From Bacillus cereus group sp. RP43 (GTDB taxonomy: Bacteria; Bacillota; Bacilli; Bacillales; Bacillaceae_G): a DNA stretch of 64,000 nt. Made by a program: the position numbers and the translations under genes. The stretch is taken from positions 1,612,001-1,676,000 of the forward strand of contig NZ_JARVHQ010000001.1 in NCBI RefSeq assembly GCF_040459645.1, in the 5' to 3' direction. The notes under the pieces were generated by a model. The model saw only the letters and a program-made list of their open reading frames with translations, did not search any database and was not told the DNA's origin. Positions 9,190 to 15,707 of the stretch are shown here, piece after piece; position 1 is the stretch's first letter, and each line of letters begins with the position of its first letter.

Positions 9190-9657
9190 TTATTCATCTT
9201 CAACCATTGAATCAATAAATGTTTTAAGAGAGTTAGTTAAATAAAAAACATGTTCTTCTGGGTCTTCTCCATATTCATATTCATGACTCCAATAGTAAAT
9301 AGATCCTTCTTCACCCTCTTTTAAACTAAAGCAATAGAGATCGCCCCCAGTTTCATCTGCAAAAGGAATCAACCAATCTGGAAGCACCTTACCTACTCGT
9401 AAGGTATCAAGACAATATTCTAAATTTCTTCCGCTTTCCTCATCGTATTTAATAGGAATAAATTGAGTCACTATGTACTCATCTTCATCTTCATCTACAA
9501 ATACGTAGCGTTCAGGTTCTCCGCCGTTATATGTTAAATAATGTTCTTTAAAATCTTCAGGAAATATGAAATTATATTTTGTTTCAACCGTATTAATATC
9601 TTTAATCGTTATTTCTTTTTCTGGATTTACGAATTTATTATTATAAGAAATACTCAT
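9190..9657 (-). CDS. SUKH (SMI1/KNR4) family immunity protein
   Basis: A 155-aa acidic cytoplasmic protein. The pattern I-x-x-x-E-x-K-Y-x-F-x-F-P-x-D-F-K near the N-terminus, then Y-N-G-G-E-P, a central W-L-x-P-F-A and G-x-x-Y-C-F, and Y-Y-W-x-H near the end match the SUKH-1 superfamily, a large family of immunity proteins that neutralise nuclease toxins. It lies just downstream of the nuclease toxin gene on the same strand, so it should protect the producer against that toxin. I start at the ATG at 9657, 7 bases after a GGAGGAG ribosome site; the upstream TTG at 9672 is part of that site. Confidence 0.85.
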   Translation of the reverse strand: MSISYNNKFVNPEKEITIKDINTVETKYNFIFPEDFKEHYLTYNGGEPERYVFVDEDEDEYIVTQFIPIKYDEESGRNLEYCLDTLRVGKVLPDWLIPFADETGGDLYCFSLKEGEEGSIYYWSHEYEYGEDPEEHVFYLTNSLKTFIDSMVEDE

Positions 9658-9684
9658 TTTTTTCTCCTCCAATTTACAGTTAAT

Positions 9685-10617
9685 TTATTTCTTTTTTCTT
9701 GGTTTGTTATAAGTTTTTTCCCCATGATGTTGTTCATATTGAGCGCATGAACCAATATGTGGAAGCGTTGCTTCATGCGCTTTTCTATAAGCCAGTTGCA
9801 TCGTACATGTGCCTGTTTCAGGATCAAAATCATCTAAATGATGCCATGTATATTTTTTATCAGGTGATTTCCTTCCTGCTTCAGGAAACCCAGCCGCCTC
9901 ATTCGCTGCTTTAAAATCCTTTTGTCTGTTACCTGTCATTTCAATTGGAACTATATTTTTTTGTCCTTCTTTAACTGGATACAAGTACGGAGTATCTTTG
10001 AAATCAGGCCCTCCATTTGGAGACGTCTTAATATCTGGAAAACCTTTCTTTGCTGCACGTTCTGCTGGTGTTAATTTACGAGTAGCCTTAACTGTCATCT
10101 TAGCACCTTTAGCAAGTTTAGCAAGTTTCCCAACTGGTGTAACACCTAGAACCATCATTCCACCAGCTCCCACTCGATCCAACCATGAAAGTTTATCACC
10201 TGTTGAGGGATCTACGCCCTCCCAAACACGTCTGAGATCATATTCACCAGTCAATTCTCCAGCTATATCACGAGCTAATTTTCCACCATCAAATTCTGTT
10301 TCCTCTGAAGAAGGTTTACCACACATTGCACCTTCTTCCATTGTAACATCTTGATTATCTGCATTACGGAATTTTTCGGCAATTCGTTTCAAATCCTCTT
10401 CTACTTGTATAATTGAATTGATAGATGTAAAAGCTTTTGGTCTCGCATCATTGAACATTTGAACGAACTGTTGATTAGAGGCACCAATCCATTGAAAACA
10501 CAAATGATCAATTTCATTACATAAATTATTATGTATAGATTCTAATGCGATCCTGGTATTACTTGCACGATTTGCGACTTCTTCTAGCATTTCAGGTGTT
10601 ACTTTGATTTGAACCAT
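9685..10617 (-). CDS. WXG100/LXG-like secreted polymorphic toxin with WHH-type HNH nuclease domain
   Basis: A 310-aa toxin in three parts. Residues 1-100 form a helical WXG100-type hairpin (W-I-G at about 43-45 between two long helices), the signal used by type VII (Ess/Yuk) secretion. Residues 120-175 carry a pre-toxin TG-like linker (GELTGEYDLRRVWEGVDP, then a Gly-rich hydrophobic stretch). The last 60 residues contain Y-T-W-H-H (about 256-260), H-E-A-T-L-P-H-I-G and Q-H-H-G, the signature of the WHH clade of HNH/Endo VII toxin nucleases. It likely cuts DNA of competitors. The SUKH immunity gene follows after 27 bases. It is on the opposite strand to the phage genes, as expected for cargo. 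No type VII secretion machinery is in this window. Confidence 0.85.
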   Translation of the reverse strand: MVQIKVTPEMLEEVANRASNTRIALESIHNNLCNEIDHLCFQWIGASNQQFVQMFNDARPKAFTSINSIIQVEEDLKRIAEKFRNADNQDVTMEEGAMCGKPSSEETEFDGGKLARDIAGELTGEYDLRRVWEGVDPSTGDKLSWLDRVGAGGMMVLGVTPVGKLAKLAKGAKMTVKATRKLTPAERAAKKGFPDIKTSPNGGPDFKDTPYLYPVKEGQKNIVPIEMTGNRQKDFKAANEAAGFPEAGRKSPDKKYTWHHLDDFDPETGTCTMQLAYRKAHEATLPHIGSCAQYEQHHGEKTYNKPRKKK

Positions 10618-10689
10618 TTTCTTCCTCCCTTTCCCAATTAAAATTATGGGACAATAAGAAAAAAATGTAAATATCTAATTCTAATGTAG

Positions 10690-10769
10690 AGATAAATGTA
10701 GCCTATGTATATGTGAAGTAAGGTAAAAGAGGGATTCCTAGTATGGGAGGAAGCCTCTTTTTCGGCTTC
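10690..10769 (+). pseudogene. Remnant of an endolysin gene 3' end plus terminator
   Basis: Bases 10696-10722 encode NVAYVYVK followed by a stop, matching the last residues NEAYVYVK of the intact endolysin at 8932-8958 (7 of 8 residues). A terminator-like hairpin GAAGCC (10750-10755) / GGCTTC (10764-10769) follows, as after the intact gene. No upstream coding sequence survives. This looks like the relic of a second or older lysin gene end left when the toxin cassette was inserted. Confidence 0.5.
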
Positions 10770-10867
10770 GATATACTATCTTATAAAAAATTAGAATAAT
10801 ATGAATATTATTCTATCCAATAAAATATGGGTAATGTATAATATTCGTATCTAAGGGGGTATACAAC

Positions 10868-11032
10868 ATGAAGATAATAGACTTAATACAATTTAGAAAG
10901 AAAAAAGAATTAGAAAAAAGATTAGAAAAGCAGATTGTAAATGTCCCTGTAGTGACACAGATTAGTGTAGAGAATGGTGAAGTGAAATTTGAAGTTTCTG
11001 GTGAAAGAAAAAAACACTTTGATGAAGAGTGA
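10868..11032 (+). CDS. Small hypothetical prophage protein (54 aa)
   Basis: A complete ATG-TGA frame of 54 residues, preceded by a good purine-rich ribosome site (AAGGGGG, 8 bases upstream) and followed immediately by a hairpin terminator, so it is very likely expressed. The N-terminal half is a Lys/Glu-rich amphipathic helix; the second half has a beta-like VVTQISVENGEVKFEVSG segment. There is no signal peptide or membrane helix. I do not recognise the family. Its position at the prophage end is typical of lysogenic-conversion or unknown small phage genes. Confidence 0.6.
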   Translation: MKIIDLIQFRKKKELEKRLEKQIVNVPVVTQISVENGEVKFEVSGERKKHFDEE

Positions 11033-11037
11033 TGTTT

Positions 11038-11068
11038 AAGCCGTCTCCTTAGTGGAGGCGGCTTTCTT
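11038..11068 (+). terminator. Rho-independent terminator after the 54-aa gene
   Basis: AAGCCGTCTCC (11038-11050 region) pairs with GGAGGCGGCTT (11054-11064) with one G-T pair, loop TTAGT, followed by TTCTT. Confidence 0.75.
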
Positions 11069-11081
11069 ATTGTTATGATGT

Positions 11082-11174
11082 TTAGAATTTACTTTTAGAT
11101 AATGCCTTCAATATAGGATTTATGATTTTACTCAGTAAACGAAATCCATTAAATATAGACCTTACAACCTTCAT
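11082..11174 (-). CDS. Possible 30-aa micropeptide
   Basis: A 30-residue ATG-TAA frame on the minus strand with a clear AAGGGG ribosome site 8 bases upstream. It encodes a basic amphipathic helix (many K/R, with I, L and F on one face), like small phage or toxic membrane-active peptides. Nothing else supports it, and a chance ORF cannot be excluded. Confidence 0.35.
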   Translation of the reverse strand: MKVVRSIFNGFRLLSKIINPILKALSKSKF

Positions 11175-11277
11175 CTAATCATCCCCTTCAAATTAAGTAA
11201 ATCATACCAATTCAAGGAACGAACTGTAAATACTACATATTCCAAAAAAATGAAATCCTAGGTATGTGTAAAGTAAT

Positions 11278-11320
11278 AAAAAGCGGGTCTACTCACATAT
11301 GAGCAGACCCGCTTTTATAA
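11278..11320. terminator. Strong terminator near the prophage right end
   Basis: AAAGCGGGTCTACTCA pairs with TGAGCAGACCCGCTTT over 16 positions with one mismatch, loop CATA, and T-rich on the right. It works on the plus strand and could also work on the minus strand. Bases 11260-11275 before it resemble the endolysin gene end (V-K-stop context). Confidence 0.75.
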
Positions 11321-11569
11321 AACTTTGACCACCGACCACAAAAACGACCACACACTTAAAATAAATACATTTCACACGCATAAATGACATTTCCTTTTGT
11401 TTTTTTGCGATAGAATGCAAAAGGATAACATAAACAACACTAATTGATATGGTATACTTTATACTGCGCATATGGGGATTTGATAATTAAATAAATTCAA
11501 CTCTTCATGATGTACTATATATAATAGAAGAAGAATGAAAATGTTTATTGGTTTTGTCATCACCCTGTT
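11321..11569. other. Prophage right-end non-coding segment
   Basis: About 250 bases between the last prophage terminator and the spoVFB fragment. It contains a cluster of GACCAC repeats (11327-11349: GACCACC, GACCACA, GACCACA) and AT-rich DNA. No convincing gene is seen; a 60-codon minus-strand frame here lacks coding character. The right attachment junction should lie at or just before 11570. Confidence 0.5.
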
Positions 11570-11758
11570 GGAGTCAACCTCATGCGCCTAATGGCTACAA
11601 AAAACATCTACTTCGTCCCATTCGGCCAAGATGCACCAGAGAAAAAACCGAACTCAATGGTAGCTCGTATGGAGTTACTTGAAGATACAGTATTAGAAGC
11701 ATTACAAGGGAAACAATTGCAACCCGTTGTTGTAGAAAAATTCAGATATATGAATTAA
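11570..11758 (+). pseudogene. spoVFB: 3' fragment of spoVFB (dipicolinate synthase subunit B), interrupted by the prophage
   Basis: Bases 11570-11758 encode about 62 residues beginning G-V-N-L-M-R-L-M and ending VVVEKFRYMN-stop, which I recognise as the C-terminus of DpaB/SpoVFB (about 200 aa), the flavoprotein-like subunit of dipicolinate synthase needed for spore heat resistance. It lies directly upstream of asd, its normal neighbour in Bacillus. Upstream the frame soon meets a TAG, and the sequence is phage-like with no ribosome site, so this part cannot be made alone. The prophage therefore splits spoVFB. The gene would be restored only if the element is excised, as described for spoVFB-intervening elements in the B. 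cereus group. Confidence 0.85.
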
Positions 11759-11781
11759 AAAACGAAAAAAACGGACAATTT

Positions 11782-11811
11782 TTGATGAAACCATCATTCT
11801 TACTGTAGAAT
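11782..11811 (+). promoter_or_regulatory. Predicted sigma-A promoter of the asd operon
   Basis: TTGATG (11782-11787), 18-base spacer, TAGAAT (11806-11811). It would give asd transcription independent of spoVFB, which matters because spoVFB is broken here. Confidence 0.5.
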
Positions 11812-11839
11812 ATGATAAAATTAACGTTATTAAGATTGG

Positions 11840-11906
11840 AAGGGGCATAGTAAGCTCCTTCTAATTCTAAGTTATAGAAGGATTGGTATCTAGAAAGGGG
11901 CATAGT
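11840..11906 (+). repeat. Duplicated 12-base ribosome-site-like element in the asd leader
   Basis: AAGGGGCATAGT occurs at 11840-11851 and again at 11895-11906, where it serves as the asd ribosome site. Between them TCCTTCTA (11856-11863) can pair with TAGAAGGA, forming a hairpin in the leader. Confidence 0.6.
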
Positions 11907-11907
11907 G

Positions 11908-12954
11908 ATGGAAAAGCAAAAAACTTTTCATGTCGCTGTAGTTGGAGCAACCGGCGCAGTTGGTGAACAAATGTTAAATACTTTAGAGAAACGAGAATTT
12001 CCAATCGGGAAGTTAACGTTACTTTCATCTAAACGATCTGCAGGTAAGAAACTTGTATTTAAAGGCGAAGAATTTACAGTTCAAGAGGCAACTCCTGAAA
12101 GTTTTGAAGGAGTAGATATCGCACTATTTAGTGCTGGTGGATCTGTATCGAAACAATTAGCGCCAGAAGCAGCAAAGCGCGGTGCGATTGTTGTTGATAA
12201 TACAAGTGCATTCCGTATGACAGAAAACGTGCCACTTGTTGTACCTGAAGTAAATGAAAACGACTTAAAAGAACATAATGGTATTATTGCAAATCCGAAC
12301 TGTTCTACAATTCAAATGGTAGTAGCTCTTGAGCCAGTTCGTCAGCAATATGGTTTAAAACGAGTAATCGTTTCCACATACCAAGCTGTATCAGGTGCTG
12401 GTGCGGCAGCGATTGAAGAACTTCATGAACAATCACAAGCAATCTTAAATGGCGAAGAAGTTAAGGCGAATGTTTTACCTGTATCAGGTGATAAAAAACA
12501 TTACCAAATTGCTTTTAATGCGATTCCACAGATTGATAAGTTCCAAGATAATGGATTTACGTTTGAAGAAATGAAAATGATTAATGAAACGAAAAAAATT
12601 ATGCATATGCCTGAATTAGAAGTAGCGGCAACATGTGTACGTTTACCAGTTGTATCAGGGCATTCTGAGTCTGTTTACATCGAAGTAGAAAAAGAAGGCG
12701 TAACAGTAGCAGAATTAAAGAGCTTACTTGCAAATGCGGAAGGTATTGTTCTGCAAGATAATCCAGAAGAGCAGTTATATCCAATGCCAGCTACTGCAGT
12801 AGGTAAAAACGAAGTATTCGTTGGAAGAATCCGTAAAGATTTAAATAACGATAAAGGATTCCATCTTTGGGTCGTATCTGATAACTTATTAAAAGGCGCT
12901 GCATGGAATTCTGTTCAAATTGCAGAGCGCTTAGTAAAATTACAATTAGTGTAA
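11908..12954 (+). CDS. asd: Aspartate-semialdehyde dehydrogenase
   Basis: Reduces aspartyl-phosphate to aspartate semialdehyde with NADPH, the branch point to lysine/DAP, threonine and methionine, and to dipicolinate. 348 aa, the normal length. N-terminal NADP site VVGATGAVG (residues 11-19), catalytic Cys132 in NPNCSTIQ, and the active-site His in the [10 protein letters not shown] segment. I chose the ATG at 11908, 7 bases after AAAGGGG; a GTG at 11905 overlaps that spacing. First gene of asd-dapG-dapA, which in Bacillus normally follows spoVFAB, so that aspartate-pathway flux feeds dipicolinate in the mother cell. Confidence 0.96.
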   Translation: MEKQKTFHVAVVGATGAVGEQMLNTLEKREFPIGKLTLLSSKRSAGKKLVFKGEEFTVQEATPESFEGVDIALFSAGGSVSKQLAPEAAKRGAIVVDNTSAFRMTENVPLVVPEVNENDLKEHNGIIANPNCSTIQMVVALEPVRQQYGLKRVIVSTYQAVSGAGAAAIEELHEQSQAILNGEEVKANVLPVSGDKKHYQIAFNAIPQIDKFQDNGFTFEEMKMINETKKIMHMPELEVAATCVRLPVVSGHSESVYIEVEKEGVTVAELKSLLANAEGIVLQDNPEEQLYPMPATAVGKNEVFVGRIRKDLNNDKGFHLWVVSDNLLKGAAWNSVQIAERLVKLQLV

Positions 12955-12977
12955 ACGGCTAAGAGAAGGTGCAAAAT

Positions 12978-14210
12978 ATGAAAATAATTGTTCAAAAATT
13001 TGGTGGCACATCAGTACGTGATGAAAATGGACGTAAGCATGCGCTTCATCATATAAAAAAATCGTTAGCTGCTGGTTATAAAGTAGTTACTGTCGTATCT
13101 GCTATGGGCCGTAAAGGTGAACCGTATGCAACGGATACGTTATTAAGTCTTGTAAATCAAGAGGAATCTACTATTTCTAAACGTGAGCAAGATTTATTAT
13201 TATCATGTGGAGAGTTAATCTCTGCAATTGTTTTCTCTAATATGTTGAATGAGAACGGCATTAAAGCAGCAGCATTAAATGGTGCACAAGCTGGTTTTGT
13301 AACAAATGATGACTTTACGAATGCGAAGATTATTGAAATGAATTGCGATCGTATACATGAAGAGTTACAAAGTTTAGATGTAATTGTCGTTACAGGATTC
13401 CAAGGGCAAACGAAAAAAGGTGATACGACAACACTTGGACGCGGAGGTAGCGATACTTCAGCTTCAGCGTTAGGTGTTGCGCTTCATGCTGAATACATCG
13501 ATATCTTCACGGATGTAGAAGGTGTTATGACTGCGGATCCTCGTATCGTAAAAGATGCACGTCATCTTCAAACTGTAACGTACAATGAAATTTGTAACAT
13601 GGCATATCAAGGTGCAAAAGTTGTTCATCCACGTGCAGTTGAAATTGCAATGCATGCCAAAGTACCACTTCGTGTGCGTTCTACGTATTCTGATAGTGAA
13701 GGTACGCTTATTTCAGCATCGGACGGTGCTACAAAAGGCCGTGATGTAGAAGAACGGCCTGTTACAGGTATCGCTCATGTGTCAAATGTGACGCAAATTA
13801 AAGTGCTTGCAAAAGAAACGGCATATGATTTGCAGCAGCATGTGTTTAAAGAAATGGCGAATGAAGGAATAAGTGTCGATTTAATTAACATTTCACCTAC
13901 TGGGGTAGCTTATACGGTGAGTGATAGTGTATCAAGTCGTGCAGTTGAATTATTAAAAAACCTTGGATATGAGCCAATTGTGACAGAGCATTGTGCGAAA
14001 GTATCTATTGTAGGAGCTGGAATGGCAGGATACCCAGGGGTTACTGCGAAAATCGTTACAGCTTTAGCGGAAAAAGGTATTCAAATTCTGCAATCGGCAG
14101 ATAGTCATACGACAATTTGGGTTCTTGTAAAAGAAACCGATTTAGTGGAGGCTGTAAATGCATTACATAGTGCGTTTGAGCTTTCAAAAGAAAAGCAACT
14201 GGAACAATAA
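12978..14210 (+). CDS. dapG: Aspartokinase I (DAP-sensitive type)
   Basis: Phosphorylates aspartate, the first step of the aspartate family pathway. 410 aa. The N-terminal kinase signature K-F-G-G-T-S is at about residues 6-11; the amino-acid kinase fold runs to about 245, including GRGGSDTSA; two C-terminal ACT domains follow (about 265-400) and bind the allosteric inhibitor. DapG-type enzymes respond to meso-diaminopimelate, matching linkage with asd and dapA. Start chosen at the ATG at 12978 with AAGGTG just upstream; GTG 12969 is part of that site. Same operon as asd (23-base gap). Confidence 0.93.
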   Translation: MKIIVQKFGGTSVRDENGRKHALHHIKKSLAAGYKVVTVVSAMGRKGEPYATDTLLSLVNQEESTISKREQDLLLSCGELISAIVFSNMLNENGIKAAALNGAQAGFVTNDDFTNAKIIEMNCDRIHEELQSLDVIVVTGFQGQTKKGDTTTLGRGGSDTSASALGVALHAEYIDIFTDVEGVMTADPRIVKDARHLQTVTYNEICNMAYQGAKVVHPRAVEIAMHAKVPLRVRSTYSDSEGTLISASDGATKGRDVEERPVTGIAHVSNVTQIKVLAKETAYDLQQHVFKEMANEGISVDLINISPTGVAYTVSDSVSSRAVELLKNLGYEPIVTEHCAKVSIVGAGMAGYPGVTAKIVTALAEKGIQILQSADSHTTIWVLVKETDLVEAVNALHSAFELSKEKQLEQ

Positions 14211-14221
14211 GGAGTGAGACC

Positions 14222-15100
14222 ATGATAGATTTTGGGACAATTGCAACTGCGATGGTAACACCGTTTGATATAAACGGGAATATCGATTTTGCAAAGACAA
14301 CGAAATTGGTAAATTATTTAATTGATAACGGTACAACAGCAATTGTGGTAGGAGGAACGACAGGTGAATCTCCTACACTAACATCAGAAGAAAAAGTAGC
14401 GTTATATCGCCATGTCGTATCGGTTGTCGATAAAAGGGTGCCCGTAATCGCTGGAACAGGTAGCAATAATACACATGCCTCTGTTGACTTAACTAAAAAG
14501 GCAACAGAAGTTGGTGTTGATGCAGTTATGCTAGTGGCGCCGTATTATAACAAACCGAGTCAAGAAGGAATGTATCAGCACTTTAAAACGATTGCTGAAA
14601 GCACGCCACTTCCGGTTATGCTATATAACGTTCCAGGGCGATCTATTGTACAAATCTCCGTTGATACAGTTGTTCGTTTATCAGAAATCGAAAACATTGT
14701 TGCGATTAAAGATGCAGGCGGCGATGTGTTAACAATGACAGAGATCATTGAAAAAACAGCGGACGACTTTGCAGTATACAGCGGTGATGATGGTTTAACA
14801 TTACCGGCTATGGCAATTGGAGCAAAAGGTATTATTTCTGTAGCATCTCATGTTATCGGGAATGAAATGCAAGAAATGATTGCTGCATTCCAAGCTGGAG
14901 AGTTCAAAAAAGCGCAGAAATTACATCAATTACTAGTAAAAGTAACGGATGCACTATTTATGGCACCAAGCCCAACACCAGTAAAAACAGCATTACAAAT
15001 GGTTGGATTAGATGTAGGTTCTGTACGTTTACCACTTCTTCCATTAACGGAAGAAGAAAGAGTAGCGTTACAATCTGTAATGCAATCTATTCCTCGTTAG
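14222..15100 (+). CDS. dapA: 4-hydroxy-tetrahydrodipicolinate synthase
   Basis: Condenses pyruvate with aspartate semialdehyde, the first committed step to DAP, lysine and dipicolinate. 292-aa TIM barrel with GGTTGES (residues 44-50), catalytic Tyr135 in YNVPGRS and Schiff-base Lys163 in AIKDAGG. It lies 11 bases after dapG with an AAGGAG ribosome site and is closed by a strong terminator, so it ends the operon. Confidence 0.97.
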   Translation: MIDFGTIATAMVTPFDINGNIDFAKTTKLVNYLIDNGTTAIVVGGTTGESPTLTSEEKVALYRHVVSVVDKRVPVIAGTGSNNTHASVDLTKKATEVGVDAVMLVAPYYNKPSQEGMYQHFKTIAESTPLPVMLYNVPGRSIVQISVDTVVRLSEIENIVAIKDAGGDVLTMTEIIEKTADDFAVYSGDDGLTLPAMAIGAKGIISVASHVIGNEMQEMIAAFQAGEFKKAQKLHQLLVKVTDALFMAPSPTPVKTALQMVGLDVGSVRLPLLPLTEEERVALQSVMQSIPR

Positions 15101-15101
15101 T

Positions 15102-15136
15102 AAAAATGACCTAGTGTGAAACTAGGTCATTTTTAT
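15102..15136 (+). terminator. Terminator of asd-dapG-dapA
   Basis: AAAAATGACCTAGT (15102-15115) pairs perfectly with ACTAGGTCATTTTT (15121-15134), loop GTGAA. Confidence 0.9.
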
Positions 15137-15406
15137 TTTGACTAACTATATGTAAGTGGTGAAAATTAGCTATAGTTAATAGGCTATAATAAGAAGGGGA
15201 TGGCAGAGTGTAGGATTAGTTAGAAACTGATTACAGAGATAAGATTTTTTAGTGAATATCGTTTCATGTTTATGTAAAGAACTTACATGCATATTTTTCC
15301 ATTAAAATCCTATTACGTAGGGAAAATAGTGAGTATGATATGAAGATACCCCTCGAAAATTACAGCTTCACTTTAGCGTCTTCTCTTGTCTTTCGCATAA
15401 TTTAAC

Positions 15407-15436
15407 TTGTGTTCTATTTCTTGTATCAGTTATAAT
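15407..15436 (+). promoter_or_regulatory. Predicted sigma-A promoter for rnjB
   Basis: TTGTGT (15407-15412), 18-base spacer, TATAAT (15431-15436). A second TATAAT at 15534-15539 lacks a good -35. The first would give a leader of about 265 bases. The remaining DNA from 15137 to 15400 shows no gene. Confidence 0.45.
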
Positions 15437-15554
15437 ATGGCTAAGTAGCTTAGTACGGGTATGCTTAGCAAAATTGGAAAAAATTATGATTCAATGAAAT
15501 TTTCATATCATATCGAATAAGATATTTGATTTATATAATGAAAGAGAGGTGAAA

Positions 15555-15701
15555 CCTGGTTTAAAAAATTAACAAGGACATGATATCGCATAACGGTAAG
15601 GACATTCGTCTTGGACGGTGAATATATGGTGGTTGCAGAGTTTCCCCTGGTGTCTCTGCAATTTTAGTGAAATCAGTGTTTGCAAGATTTTTAAACCAGG
15701 C
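15555..15701 (+). promoter_or_regulatory. Structured 5' leader of rnjB with sequestered ribosome site
   Basis: CCTGGTTTAAAAAATT (15555-15570) can pair with the segment ATTTTTAAACCAGG ending at 15700, closing a loop of over 110 bases; the 3' arm holds the AGG just before the rnjB ATG. Inside, TTGCAGAG and CTCTGCAA form a perfect 8-pair hairpin (about 15635-15663). A 13-codon ORF (ATG 15580 to TGA 15621) overlaps by GTGA with a GTG at 15618 that is in frame with rnjB. The arrangement suggests translational control of RNase J2. It is not a family I recognise. Confidence 0.5.
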
Positions 15702-15707
15702 AACAAC

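Noticed and set aside
11327..11349. GACCAC repeat cluster as a CRISPR-like or integrase arm array
   Set aside because: Only three short copies at uneven spacing; too little to support either idea.
11289..11471. 60-codon minus-strand frame in the prophage end
   Set aside because: It overlaps the strong terminator, has no good ribosome site and no recognisable coding character.
11759..11907. A lysine (L-box) riboswitch before asd
   Set aside because: The leader is too short and lacks the conserved L-box elements.
15618..15707. Thirty-codon N-terminal extension of rnjB from GTG 15618
   Set aside because: The ATG at 15708 gives the known RNase J2 length and N-terminus; the extension codes a Cys/Trp-rich stretch unlike the family and overlaps the leader structure.
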